Shown here: positions 8,666-17,264 of the stretch, one piece after another | Layout of the letters: every line of letters begins with the position of its first letter | Position numbering within the stretch: the stretch's first letter is position 1 | Source: Strigomonas culicis | Taxonomy: Eukaryota; Euglenozoa; Kinetoplastea; Trypanosomatida; Trypanosomatidae | DNA: 18,998 nt | Reading direction: 5' to 3' | Assembly (NCBI GenBank): GCA_000482145.1 | Contig: AUXH01000377.1 | Coordinates: 1 to 18,998, forward strand | Notes under the pieces: generated by a model | Told to the model about the DNA's origin: nothing | Databases searched by the model: none | Seen by the model: the letters and a program-made list of their open reading frames with translations, nothing else | Position numbers and translations under genes: made by a program

Positions 8666-10723
8666 TTAAAAAATTCCCAACCCAATGCCATCCTCCTCTT
8701 CAAAAATGTCAAAACCAGCTGCCCCGTTCTTGTTTTCCTCCCCACCTTCTTGTTGTACGCGGTGCTTGTTCTTTTTATGGCTCTCCTGCTCCCGCTTCAG
8801 CTGTACATAAGCCTCATGCGTCAGCTGCAGGTCCATCTCATAGAACGCCTTGAGTTCTTCGGTTAGTGCATCCAGCTGCTGCTGACAGTACTCAATACTG
8901 TTCTTGTGCTGCTTGCCCTTACCATCCGGATCACTGCTCGCCTCTTCCTTTTCCCTTTCTTCTTTACTGTTGAACTCGGCGAGAAACTCTCGTAGCGAAG
9001 GAAACAAGACACAGTTGTGAAAAAAGATCTTAAAGAGATGCGCCTTCACAAATCCGAGCGAGATACCGTAAAAGTTATTCTGCTCCTTTCTGGACGTGAC
9101 AGTAATGGCCTCCGAGCTATCCAGAGGGTCATTTTCATTCTTCTCCTTGTTACTATCTTTTGCGTGTACAAGAAGGGTTCTCTGTTTCGGTTTGTAAAGG
9201 TACTCGTAATACTGCGCATTGGACAATTTGACATAGTAGAGGTAGTCAAACGCCGTCTCAAAGGCTTTCAGCCGAATGGCCCTTTCGCGCTCAAATAGCG
9301 CCCGTGACGGTGCCGCACCATCGCCGCCTTCCGCTGCTCCCTCGTCGTCGGCCGGCAGTCGGCCGGAGGGGATGACCACGGCGGGGTCGCTGAAGAGCGT
9401 GGGGTCCCACAGGAGCGGCTCCGCGCACATGTGGCCCTCCACCTTCACGAAGGGCGTCGCATCGTCGCCCCCCGCGGGGTGCCGCGCCGGCGATGGGTCG
9501 AACAGCCTCGCGATGTCCGCGAAGGACAGGACGTTCCCGTTGGAGAGGATGGGAATGTTCTTACAGGTGTAGCACGTCAGCGGGACGCCCCCGCCTGCCT
9601 CGGCGGCCGCGCACTGGCACTGCCGCCGCTCATCCTCCTCGAAGGCCTCGCGGATGCGGTTGATCACCTCCAGCTCCGCCAGCCCCGAGAGCTGCCCCTT
9701 CTGCTGCCGCGCGCGGCCGTGCACACACAGCAGCGCCGCGCCGGCGTCCCGCAGCATGCGCGCGTAGGCGATGGAGAGCGGCACGTCGTACTGATAGCTC
9801 TGGCCCTGGAACGTGTAGAGGTAGTGCAGCTGCCTGCCGTCCACCGTGTGGTGGTTCTCCTCCGCCAGCGCCTGGCGCCGCTGCTCCGTGATGGGCGCGT
9901 CGAAGAGGCGGATCTTCGCGGTCACCGGCACGGCAAGCTCCACCGCAAGGGTGTGCACCATCGTGTGTAGCAGGTCCCAGCTGACGTCCATGAGGAAGCT
10001 GCCGTAGCGGCCGCGGCGCGCGATGCCCTGGGGGCAGCCGAGGTTCAGGTCCACCGCGTCGCAGTGGTAGTAGCGCTCGCCGCCGCCGTCGTCCGCACCC
10101 GCCGCAGTGGGGTGCGGCACCGCCTCGCCATGGACGGCCAGCCGCGCCGCGGCGAGCAGCGTCTCGGGGCTGTTCGCGCAGAATTGCACAATGACGGGGC
10201 GGTCGATGACCGCGGCCTTCTCGTCCGCCACTTGTGTGGTAGCCGCAGCGGCGGCCAGCCGCTGCCGGACGAGCGCCAGCGGTGTCTGCTGCAGGAACTG
10301 CTGGCGGTAGTGCTCGTCGCGGGCAAAGAGGGCGGCGTGCAGCATCGGGGTGTACGTGAGCCCCGCGCCGTAGTAGCGGCAGAGGAGGCGAAACGGCAGC
10401 TCGCTCTGGTCGACCATCGGGCCGCACGCCAGCAGCTTCGGCGGCGACGCCGCCCCGTCCGTCGCGTAGCGCCGCGTGAGGTTGGCGCGCGCGTGTGGCG
10501 GCTGCACGCGCCGGTACTTCTCCACCAGCACGTGGCGGTAAAAGTCCAGCGGGCTCCTGGGCTTGGTGGAGGGGTGGAGGTGCTTGTAGGCAGGTGGCTC
10601 TTGACCACTGCAGTAGGGACACGTGGTGCACGAATAGGGCGTGTAGGAAGGCGCGTCGCCGCCCGCCGCCGGCGAGAGCAGCCGCTGCCGGTAGCCATCC
10701 AGCGTCTTCTGGTTATACGCCAT
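8666..10723 (-). CDS. DUS1: tRNA-dihydrouridine synthase, Dus1-type, with insertions and long C-terminal extension
   Basis: FMN-dependent reductase converting uridine to dihydrouridine in tRNA. The Dus1 branch acts on D-loop positions 16/17 in yeast; the exact target here is inferred. Landmarks in order: ACGPMVDQSELPFRLLCRYYG (99-119) at the start of the barrel, VQFCANSPETL (179-189), the signature NLGCPQGIARRGRYGSFL with presumed catalytic C230, VTAKIR with K270, CVHGR (333-337, His335), and SNGNV (394-398) of the FMN phosphate site. At 685 aa it is well over the roughly 400-residue length usual for Dus1. Extra material sits near 155-175, 200-218, 275-315, 362-385 and 445-475, plus a charged tail from about 500. 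Cysteine clusters lie outside the core: C32/C35/C38, C369/C371 and C384/C387. The part encoding the last ~200 residues (8666-9270) is clearly less GC-rich than the rest. I saw no targeting signal. Confidence 0.9.
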   Translation of the reverse strand: MAYNQKTLDGYRQRLLSPAAGGDAPSYTPYSCTTCPYCSGQEPPAYKHLHPSTKPRSPLDFYRHVLVEKYRRVQPPHARANLTRRYATDGAASPPKLLACGPMVDQSELPFRLLCRYYGAGLTYTPMLHAALFARDEHYRQQFLQQTPLALVRQRLAAAAATTQVADEKAAVIDRPVIVQFCANSPETLLAAARLAVHGEAVPHPTAAGADDGGGERYYHCDAVDLNLGCPQGIARRGRYGSFLMDVSWDLLHTMVHTLAVELAVPVTAKIRLFDAPITEQRRQALAEENHHTVDGRQLHYLYTFQGQSYQYDVPLSIAYARMLRDAGAALLCVHGRARQQKGQLSGLAELEVINRIREAFEEDERRQCQCAAAEAGGGVPLTCYTCKNIPILSNGNVLSFADIARLFDPSPARHPAGGDDATPFVKVEGHMCAEPLLWDPTLFSDPAVVIPSGRLPADDEGAAEGGDGAAPSRALFERERAIRLKAFETAFDYLYYVKLSNAQYYEYLYKPKQRTLLVHAKDSNKEKNENDPLDSSEAITVTSRKEQNNFYGISLGFVKAHLFKIFFHNCVLFPSLREFLAEFNSKEEREKEEASSDPDGKGKQHKNSIEYCQQQLDALTEELKAFYEMDLQLTHEAYVQLKREQESHKKNKHRVQQEGGEENKNGAAGFDIFEEEDGIGLGIF

Positions 10724-11634
10724 GCGTGTGGTGTTTGTTCGAGGCGCAGAAATACGTGCGCTTATGGGTTACACGTTGTGACTTGCTTTTTGTTGTTCAT
10801 TGAACACAAATAACATTCAGAAGTGTGAGAGAAGAAAGAGAGAGTGTGTGTACAGTTCAATAGAAGAAAAACAATAAAACAAAACAGGTAATATAAGTAA
10901 TGGATACTCTGTGTGAAAGAAGAAGCACATTATTTTTTTATACAGTGATTACCTTTACATCTCAATGCAGTCCAACAGTTGCAGGGATATTTATAGTATT
11001 ATAATTGTAAAGTTCAACTTCGTTAAGTACTTCTTTTTATTATAAACGATCTGATTTATTTTGATTATTTTAGTATTAAGCGGGGAAAAAAACGAAAAAC
11101 AATATATACAACATATCGAGTTGGAGAGGTTTGTATATAAAAAAAAAATCTCTCGTAAAAAGAAATCAGAATTAAAGCAACCAATCAAAATGTTTTGTTT
11201 TGAGGACATAAACAAAACATTCTTTAGGGAGTAAAAAAAATTTCTTCAAATAATCTGTGTTTTTCTATTTATAGTATAAACAAAGAAGATAAGTGCGACG
11301 TGTATACTTATATTTTCTCCTTCTGTTTATTAAAAATTTCTAAAGCAACAGAAATACCAATGTACATAGACTCTGAAAAATAGAAATACATTATTTTAAA
11401 GTAGCCTACAACAAACAACCATCACCACCACAACAAAAAAAGATATTGATCAACAGTAAAAAGAAAGCACGAAATAAAAAAAACAATACAACAACAAAAA
11501 GTGCAAATAGCAAATTAAAAAAAAAACATATTACTCTTATATATATGCCACTGCATCCATGTATGTAATTATACTTTTGCTTTATAGAGTTTTTTTTTGT
11601 TTCATTTGGTTTTTGTTTGTCTCTTTTATTTTGT
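10724..11634. other. Intergenic spacer upstream of DUS
   Basis: About 910 nt of very AT-rich sequence with poly-A and poly-T runs and TATATA stretches, holding UTRs of the flanking genes. The 74-codon minus frame at 10991-11215 has only spacer-like composition and no recognisable motif. No RNA gene was seen. Confidence 0.75.
10786..10850 (-). promoter_or_regulatory. Predicted spliced-leader acceptor for DUS
   Basis: On minus, a pyrimidine tract (complement of about 10821-10850) is followed by the first AG at 10787-10786. This predicts a 5' UTR of about 63 nt before the ATG at 10723. Confidence 0.5.
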
Positions 11635-13215
11635 CTAGTTGACTAATGTAGAGGGATCTGCGTGCCGGACATGTGCCGCAGTCGCAGGGGTGCGGCGGGT
11701 GGTCGCTGCCTGCGTCACGACCTCCGTCGTGCTATTGTAGTAGAGGGCGTGGCTGCTGCCGGGGGCGTCCAGCACCTCCGGCGCGGCATCCCCCGCACCG
11801 ATGAGGAAGTAATTCGGGTTGCTATGGTGGTGCTCCTGTGGCCGCTTGGGCTGGGCGGCGGCGGCCGGCGCGGTCGTGGTGGCTGCTGCTGCTGCGGTGG
11901 TCTTGACGGCTTTATGGGCACTGGCCGGGTGCGCGCTCCGCTGCGGCACCACAGGGCCTTCTGCCATTGCTCTCTCTGCCTTCACAGCGGATGCCTGTTT
12001 CGCACCGTTGCTGGTCGTCGTGTTGTGACTCGCATGGCTCCCAGCCCTACCGGGCGTGGCTGGGACGGATGACACCGCTGCGGTGCGCGAGGAGCCGGCG
12101 CCGGCCGGCGGTGGGCTGCGCGGCAGCTCCTGCCGACCGGCTGCGGGACGCAGGCTCGTAGGGTTCGCTGTCCCGGTGGGTGGCGCGCGCGTGCGGTAGG
12201 CCCCGTAGGCGGACGGGGGAGGCGGCGCCATGGCGTCCATGCCGGCGGCCGCGAAGAAGCCGCTCATCAGCACGTTGTCCTGCACCTCCCGCCGCGTCAT
12301 CTTCTTCCCCGCGGCGGTCTCCGCATTCGCGGTGTGGGTGTGGTTGGCGCTCGACGCACTCCGCGGCGCGTGCGTCGTGATGGCGGCGGCCGCGGCGCCG
12401 TCCGTGCTGCTGCCGCCCTCGTCGGTGGAGTCCGCGCCGGCGCTCTCGGCCGAGTCGAACTGGTGGAGGACGGTGGCGTCGCCGGCCTGCCGCCGCTGCT
12501 GCTGCCGCCGGCGGTACTGCCTCCGTTTCTGGTTCGCCTCGCGCTGCGGGTTGTAGCGGCTGGCGGAGCTACCATGCGACAGCCCCGAGTCGCGCCGCGA
12601 GTGGGTGCCGACCACCTGGTAGGCGTCCTCGTCCGCCGAGTCCTCCTCCCCGCGCTCCACGTAGTTGCCGCGGCCGTAGACGAGGCGGGAGCTGACGTAG
12701 GAGACCGCGGTCGTCCCACTCGTCGCGGTGAGGCTGCTGCTCGCGCCATCGCTCATCTTGTCCGCGTGCTGCTCGTCTGGCTGCGGCGGGCCCTGCGCGC
12801 CTGGCGTCCTGGCGGCCGCGGTCGCAAAGGCGTTGTAGTTCTCCTCCCCCAGCGCGGAGGTGACGCTGCGCTCGAGGCTCTTGCGGGAGGTGTTGCGGCT
12901 GCCGCCGAAGAGACCCCTAAAGGCGGGTCGGCGCTCGGTCGCCTCGGCCTTCTTCTGCAGCCGGAGCCGCTCCTTTTCGCGTTCGGCGCGGCGCTCTTCC
13001 TTCTCCTTCCGGCGCTGGTAGCGCCGGATCGTCTTCTGCTTCTTCGCCTCCTGCTCCTCCGTCAGCTTGGGCAGCTTGTTGCCGAGCGGGATACCCTTGT
13101 AGCGCGCGCTGTCATCCGCGGCGATGCTGCTGGTGCTCTGCCGCTGGCTGATCGAGTTGGACTGCGAGCGGCGACGGGTGGAGGCGGCCGCGGCGGTGGA
13201 GTGTTCGGCGCCCAT
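11635..13215 (-). CDS. Hypothetical protein with N-myristoylation-type start and basic coiled-coil segment
   Basis: Unrecognised protein of 526 aa. It begins MGAEHS: Gly at 2 and Ser at 6 fit an N-myristoylation site, and basic residues follow at 14-16, so membrane attachment by a fatty acid plus charge is plausible (inference). Residues about 53-93 are packed with Glu, Lys and Arg and look like a charged helix or coiled coil. The rest is Ala, Ser, Thr, Pro and Arg-rich and probably disordered, with another Arg/Gln-rich stretch at about 230-245. I find no cysteine and no tryptophan in the whole protein, so a second acylation on Cys is unlikely. There is no transmembrane segment and no catalytic motif. 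The GC-rich composition ends sharply at both gene ends. It is the third of three consecutive genes (with 13887-15029 and 15591-17192) predicted to be membrane-anchored. Confidence 0.75.
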   Translation of the reverse strand: MGAEHSTAAAASTRRRSQSNSISQRQSTSSIAADDSARYKGIPLGNKLPKLTEEQEAKKQKTIRRYQRRKEKEERRAEREKERLRLQKKAEATERRPAFRGLFGGSRNTSRKSLERSVTSALGEENYNAFATAAARTPGAQGPPQPDEQHADKMSDGASSSLTATSGTTAVSYVSSRLVYGRGNYVERGEEDSADEDAYQVVGTHSRRDSGLSHGSSASRYNPQREANQKRRQYRRRQQQRRQAGDATVLHQFDSAESAGADSTDEGGSSTDGAAAAAITTHAPRSASSANHTHTANAETAAGKKMTRREVQDNVLMSGFFAAAGMDAMAPPPPSAYGAYRTRAPPTGTANPTSLRPAAGRQELPRSPPPAGAGSSRTAAVSSVPATPGRAGSHASHNTTTSNGAKQASAVKAERAMAEGPVVPQRSAHPASAHKAVKTTAAAAATTTAPAAAAQPKRPQEHHHSNPNYFLIGAGDAAPEVLDAPGSSHALYYNSTTEVVTQAATTRRTPATAAHVRHADPSTLVN

Positions 13216-13886
13216 CGGTGTCTGCTACGTCTTGTGTGTAGGGGATTCTCACGCACACCGAATTTCGCTTTATCTATGCGGAGGAGGGGCTCCAGAAAAA
13301 AAAAACAAAGTGTAATAGTAAAGAAAAAAAAAGGGAAACAATTCAGAAAAAAAAAAAGAGTATTAAGTATATGTTGTTATTGTTTTTATGAAGTCTTTTT
13401 TCCTTCACTGGGAGAACAGAGGATACACACAAAAGTGAGAATGAAAAATAGATCTGTAGTGAAAGCAACAACAGCAGAAGGAAGCAGATTGATAATGCAA
13501 AAAACAATGGTTGCAGCATAAAGCGAACCGTCCATGTCTGTTTTTTTATACTATTGCGAGAAATCATAAATCAACGAACATTAAATTTTATCCTTTCTTT
13601 TTCATTTTGAGTGCTTCCGGAGAAGATGAAGAAATCGAAAGTGCAACGGGTACTCAACTAGTGAGCTAGAAGAGTGTATTAAGAATAAAAACAACAATAA
13701 AATAAACGAACAATAAGAGATCTTGTGTGTTTGTATACTACACACATTGTAAGCAAATTATGTCTATCTCAATCCATAGATAGATGTGTGTTTACTCTAA
13801 AAAAAACTGCGCTTTTTTAAACCCAACAAAACAAACCAAAACAAAGGAAAGAAAGAAAGCGGATACGGGAACCTTCAGCGGAGCTG
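13216..13886. other. Intergenic spacer
   Basis: AT-rich spacer with long A runs on plus at about 13296-13305, 13324-13332 and 13347-13357. It holds the processing signals between 13887-15029 and 11635-13215. No gene or RNA was seen. Confidence 0.7.
13290..13360 (-). promoter_or_regulatory. Predicted spliced-leader acceptor for the 11635-13215 gene
   Basis: Several T-rich runs on minus (complement of about 13294-13360) are followed by the first AG at 13291-13290. The predicted 5' UTR is about 75 nt before the ATG at 13215. Confidence 0.5.
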
Positions 13887-15029
13887 CTAGTCGTCTTCAA
13901 AGTCATCCGACGTACTCGACAGCGCGTCCTGGTCCTTCACGTTGCCTCTACGGCTGTGCTTCTTGCGCGCGCGCGCCTCCTGCTGCGCGCTCTCATCTTC
14001 GCTGTCCGCCGGCGTGTGCTGTCGCGAGCCCCAGCCGGAGGGTGACCCCGGCCGGCCCCACTCCTCGTTGTCCTCGTCGTCGTCTTCCTCCTCGTCGACG
14101 TGCGCGTGGTGGGCACGCGCGGGGCTGCGGCCGCCCACGCTGTAGGAGGCGGCGGTCGACGCGGGGCGGCTGTACTGGCAGTGCGCGAAGCTGCCGTTCA
14201 CCTGCGAGGCCGGCCGGCTGCCCTGCAGGCTCGCGTTCATGTTGATGTACACCGGCGTGCCGCCGCCGGTGGACCGCGGCGCCCTGTAGTCCGCGCGGCC
14301 GTAGAACTCGGGCGAGCTCACGCGCGCGGCGGCGGCCGCCAGCCGCGCCGCCTCGCGCGGGCTGGGCGGCGGCGGCGCCGCCTCCGGCACCTGCGCCGGG
14401 TCCAGCCGGTCCCAGTGGATGGTCAGCACCGTGTGCGGCGCGGCCTCCACCCGCGACGTCCCGTGGCGCGGGCGCTGGCGCGGCCTCACGCGGTTCTCCA
14501 GTGTGTACCCCTCCAGCGTCGGCGGCGGCGGCGCCTCCCCTGCCCCACCCGGGTGGATGGCGTGCGAGGGCGGTCCGTGCTGGACGCCGTCGCCGGCGGT
14601 GTCGACGAGCGGCAGCTGCTGCTGCTGCTCCAGCTGCTGCCGCAAAGTGCGCTCCCCGCGCGTGGTGAGTGAAGAGTTGCTGCGCCGCGCGCGGGCGGGG
14701 CCGGCCGCCTCCGCTGGGTCGGGCGGCGGTGGCGGCGAGTTGGGCTGGCTTGTGCGGGGAAAGTGCTCCGCGACGACGTCGGGGCGGCGGCCATGGTGGT
14801 GGTGCTGCTGCTGCTGCTGCACCGCGGAGGGGGCGGAGCGGTTGTGCACGAGCATGGAGGCCGTGCGGCGCTGCTGGCGGCTGCTGCCGTGGGGGTGGGT
14901 CGTACTAGAGGTGGTGTCGGAGGGGCCACTCGTTGGACGTGAGGTCGACCGCTTCTTGCGGCTGTGCGTGCGCCCAGTGGCGATGGGAGGGTCGTAGAAC
15001 GATCGCACGGAGGAGTCGGTGTTGCCCAT
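13887..15029 (-). CDS. Hypothetical protein with N-myristoylation-type start; shares a 104-aa block with the next gene
   Basis: Unrecognised 380-residue protein. It starts MGNTDSSVRS: Gly2 and Ser6 fit N-myristoylation, and a basic patch (RKKR, 24-27) follows, so lipid-based membrane attachment is a reasonable inference. Residues 28-166 are Ser, Gln, His and Pro-rich and look disordered. Residues 167-270 form a block with only three differences (R/K, T/S, Q/R) from 176-279 of the upstream neighbour at 15591-17192; it contains TLEGYTLENR, VLTIHWDRLD, EFYGRADYRAP and VYINMNASL. The C-terminus is acidic (VDEEEDDDEDNEE) and ends SSTSDDFEDD; RPGSPSGW and SSTSDDF also recur in the neighbour. The only cysteine is at 284. 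There is no transmembrane segment. The two genes look like a tandem duplication that kept the cytosolic module but differs in N-terminal anchor. Confidence 0.8.
   Translation of the reverse strand: MGNTDSSVRSFYDPPIATGRTHSRKKRSTSRPTSGPSDTTSSTTHPHGSSRQQRRTASMLVHNRSAPSAVQQQQQHHHHGRRPDVVAEHFPRTSQPNSPPPPPDPAEAAGPARARRSNSSLTTRGERTLRQQLEQQQQLPLVDTAGDGVQHGPPSHAIHPGGAGEAPPPPTLEGYTLENRVRPRQRPRHGTSRVEAAPHTVLTIHWDRLDPAQVPEAAPPPPSPREAARLAAAAARVSSPEFYGRADYRAPRSTGGGTPVYINMNASLQGSRPASQVNGSFAHCQYSRPASTAASYSVGGRSPARAHHAHVDEEEDDDEDNEEWGRPGSPSGWGSRQHTPADSEDESAQQEARARKKHSRRGNVKDQDALSSTSDDFEDD
14220..14531 (-). repeat. Copy A of a 312-bp near-identical block shared by two adjacent genes
   Basis: Aligns without gaps to 16356-16667. 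By eye there are about 13 differences in 312 positions, clustered at the ends; 14272-14408 (137 nt) is identical to 16408-16544. It is in frame in both genes. Confidence 0.9.
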
Positions 15030-15590
15030 CTTTCCTTTGCGTCTTTCACTTACAAATGAAATAGATCAGCAGAACAAATGGCAATTCACTAGATGAAAAA
15101 AAAGAAGAACCATGAAACTCTTTGCGAGTCAAAAAGCAAAACATGAAAAAAAAAAGGAGGAATATAGCCTGTGCAGTCTGCAAGTGATCCATGAAGGTTA
15201 ACATCTGTATGTTCGAATTTTTATGTCTTCAACATTTTAAATTGTGCACCATAATATACTCTCTCTTCTGCTTGTACTTACGATCATTAGCGTTGTCAAC
15301 TTATTAGCTAGTATTCTTTTTTTTTTATAAAGGAACAAAACAAAGTAAACAAAAAAAGAGAAAGCAGTCATGAGTACAGAAAAACAAACTACACTCAGAG
15401 CAACGTTAGTTTAAATTGTATATATCTACGTTATAGTACTTATTAGAATTAATATCAAAAAATAACATAATGAGTGACCACACGCATATTTAATATATAT
15501 GCTACTACAGCACAACCAATTGGCATTCTTCTTATGATACGGATGCCTATGTAGTGCACTGCAAGATGGTGTGTGCCACAGGCCTCCGTT
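15030..15590. other. Intergenic spacer between the two block-sharing genes
   Basis: AT-rich spacer of about 560 nt with A runs on plus. It does not resemble the spacers on either side by eye, so the duplicated similarity is confined to coding sequence. No gene or RNA was seen. Confidence 0.7.
15089..15162 (-). promoter_or_regulatory. Predicted spliced-leader acceptor region for the 13887-15029 gene
   Basis: There are two T/C-rich tracts on minus (complements of about 15144-15162 and 15093-15109). The proximal tract is followed by AG at 15090-15089, giving a 5' UTR of about 60 nt. The distal tract could instead use AGs near 15118-15121. Confidence 0.45.
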
Positions 15591-17192
15591 TTATAGTGGA
15601 GGGTCAAAGTCATCTGAGGTGCTGGAGAACCCGTCCTCCTCCGCCTTCCGCCCCCGCTGGCGGCGGCGGCGCCCCCCTTCGCGCGGCAGCGCTCGCCCGT
15701 GGCGGAAATGGTTCGGCTGGGGATGGTCGCCCACACCGTCCGACTCGCTATCGGTCGCCGCGCCGTGTGCAGCAGCGAGGTGCGACCAGCGCGACGGCGA
15801 CCCTGGCCGGTCCTCCGCCTCGTCCCGCGCATACGGCGGCGCCCGCGCGGCCTGCTGCTGCCGCACCTCCTGATGTAGGGTGGCGCCCGGCTGAGGCTGC
15901 GGATGGTCGTCGTACTCGTGGTCCTCGATCTCATACATGGGCTCCTCCTCTGCGCTGTGGGGGTGGGACGCGTCGTCGTCCCACCCCTCCTCCCCCTCAT
16001 CCGTGTAGAGCTCATCCTGTTGCTGCTGCTGCGCGGCGGTCGGGTGCAGGCACAGCGGCAGCGGCGGCGGCGTGCGGTGGGCGAGCACCAGCCGCCGCCT
16101 GCCGCCGCCGGCGCCGCTGCTGTCCCCGCGCGGCCGGCCGCCGAAGTAGTCATTCATCTCCACACTGCTGGCGTAGTGGCTCGTCACGCTGCCGGGCGTG
16201 GCCGCGCCGTCCCGCGCGGCCGCCGCGCGCAGCATCGGTGACAGCTGCAGTGCCACCGCCGCGAAGGAGCCGTCTGGCGTCGACGGGCCCTGCCGGCTGC
16301 CGCTCGAGTGCGCGATGGAGCTGCTCGTCGCGCGCTCCTGGAGCCAGCCCGGGCTGCCCCGCAGGCTCGCGTTCATGTTGATATAGACGGGGCTGCCGCC
16401 GCCGGTCGACCGCGGCGCCCTGTAGTCCGCGCGGCCGTAGAACTCGGGCGAGCTCACGCGCGCGGCGGCGGCCGCCAGCCGCGCCGCCTCGCGCGGGCTG
16501 GGCGGCGGCGGCGCCGCCTCCGGCACCTGCGCCGGGTCCAGCCGATCCCAGTGGATGGTCAGCACCGTGTGAGGTGCGGCCTCCACCCGCGACGTCCCGT
16601 GGCGCGGGCGCTGGCGCGGCTTCACACGGTTCTCCAGTGTGTACCCCTCCAGCGTCGGTGGCGGCGGCGGCGTCGCAGCTGCTGGTTCGGTGGGCTCGTC
16701 CACCCCGGGGAGCTGCGCGGCCGGCGCGTCGCCGACCTCGACAATGGACGCGAAGCTGTTGTTCATGGGGTGGCGTGCATCCCACTGCTGCTGCTGCTGC
16801 TGCTGCTGCGGGCGGTGCGTGCGGTTGTACGCGAGAGCGCGCCGGAGCCGCCGCTGCTCCAGGCACTTATGGATGGTCACTCCTAGCAGCAGCATGAGCG
16901 GCAGCACAACCAGGACGGCGATGAGGAAGACGAGGATGAAGGTGAAGCCGTAACGTCGGTTCGCCGCAGCGTCCTGCGAGCTGTCTGTGGTGCTATTGGT
17001 GTTCTTATTGGTTGTTGTACCATCCGCGCTAGCGCTGTGGTCTGCGTGCGCACATGTTGCCGCTGCTGCAGTGAGGAGGAGCAGTGCCGTGACAGCGCCG
17101 CGCGAGCCCCCCGTCGCGTGAGGGAGAGAGACACGAGGGAGGCAGCTGCCGCAGGGCCTACAGAGTCGCCTGTTCAGCTTCATCGCACACAC
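15591..17192 (-). CDS. Hypothetical type I membrane protein sharing a cytosolic block with its neighbour
   Basis: Unrecognised 533-residue protein. A Cys-containing basic N-terminus and hydrophobic core (about 33-49, ending CAHA) look like a signal peptide. A short Thr/Asn/Ser-rich ectodomain (about 51-78) has an NST glycosylation site. One strong membrane span lies at about 82-107, followed by a basic stop-transfer segment (EQRRLRR). The cytosolic tail has a Gln run (129-136), then the block at 176-279 shared with 13887-15029. Next come a Gly/Arg-rich stretch, an acidic Tyr-containing region (about 394-428, with YTDEGEEGWDDD and MYEIEDHEYDD), and a C-terminus ending SSTSDDFDPPL. No enzymatic motif is visible. 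The topology suggests a surface or endomembrane protein whose tail recruits partners; the acidic Tyr/Glu motifs could be sorting or phosphorylation sites, which is speculative. Start: first ATG at 17192; a second lies three codons in. The neighbour has the same tail module without the transmembrane segment. Confidence 0.82.
   Translation of the reverse strand: MCAMKLNRRLCRPCGSCLPRVSLPHATGGSRGAVTALLLLTAAAATCAHADHSASADGTTTNKNTNSTTDSSQDAAANRRYGFTFILVFLIAVLVVLPLMLLLGVTIHKCLEQRRLRRALAYNRTHRPQQQQQQQQWDARHPMNNSFASIVEVGDAPAAQLPGVDEPTEPAAATPPPPPTLEGYTLENRVKPRQRPRHGTSRVEAAPHTVLTIHWDRLDPAQVPEAAPPPPSPREAARLAAAAARVSSPEFYGRADYRAPRSTGGGSPVYINMNASLRGSPGWLQERATSSSIAHSSGSRQGPSTPDGSFAAVALQLSPMLRAAAARDGAATPGSVTSHYASSVEMNDYFGGRPRGDSSGAGGGRRRLVLAHRTPPPLPLCLHPTAAQQQQQDELYTDEGEEGWDDDASHPHSAEEEPMYEIEDHEYDDHPQPQPGATLHQEVRQQQAARAPPYARDEAEDRPGSPSRWSHLAAAHGAATDSESDGVGDHPQPNHFRHGRALPREGGRRRRQRGRKAEEDGFSSTSDDFDPPL
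16356..16667 (-). repeat. Copy B of the 312-bp near-identical block
   Basis: Partner of 14220-14531; encodes residues 176-279 of the type I membrane protein. Synonymous positions are as conserved as the others across the central 137 nt (16408-16544). Confidence 0.9.
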
Positions 17193-17264
17193 TCAAGAAA
17201 GAGAGAGAGAGAGCGAGCGAGAAGCGACTAATCCGAAGCGATAGCAATGTTACGTTAAGGCTCA

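Noticed and set aside
10991..11215. Small minus-strand open frame of 74 codons in the large spacer
   Set aside because: It has Ile/Asn/Phe/Lys-rich spacer composition and no composition boundary, and nothing recognisable.
12334..13521. Plus-strand open frame of about 395 codons opposite the 11635-13215 gene
   Set aside because: It is antisense to a gene with a good start context, splice signal and composition boundary, and it ends in low-complexity spacer sequence.
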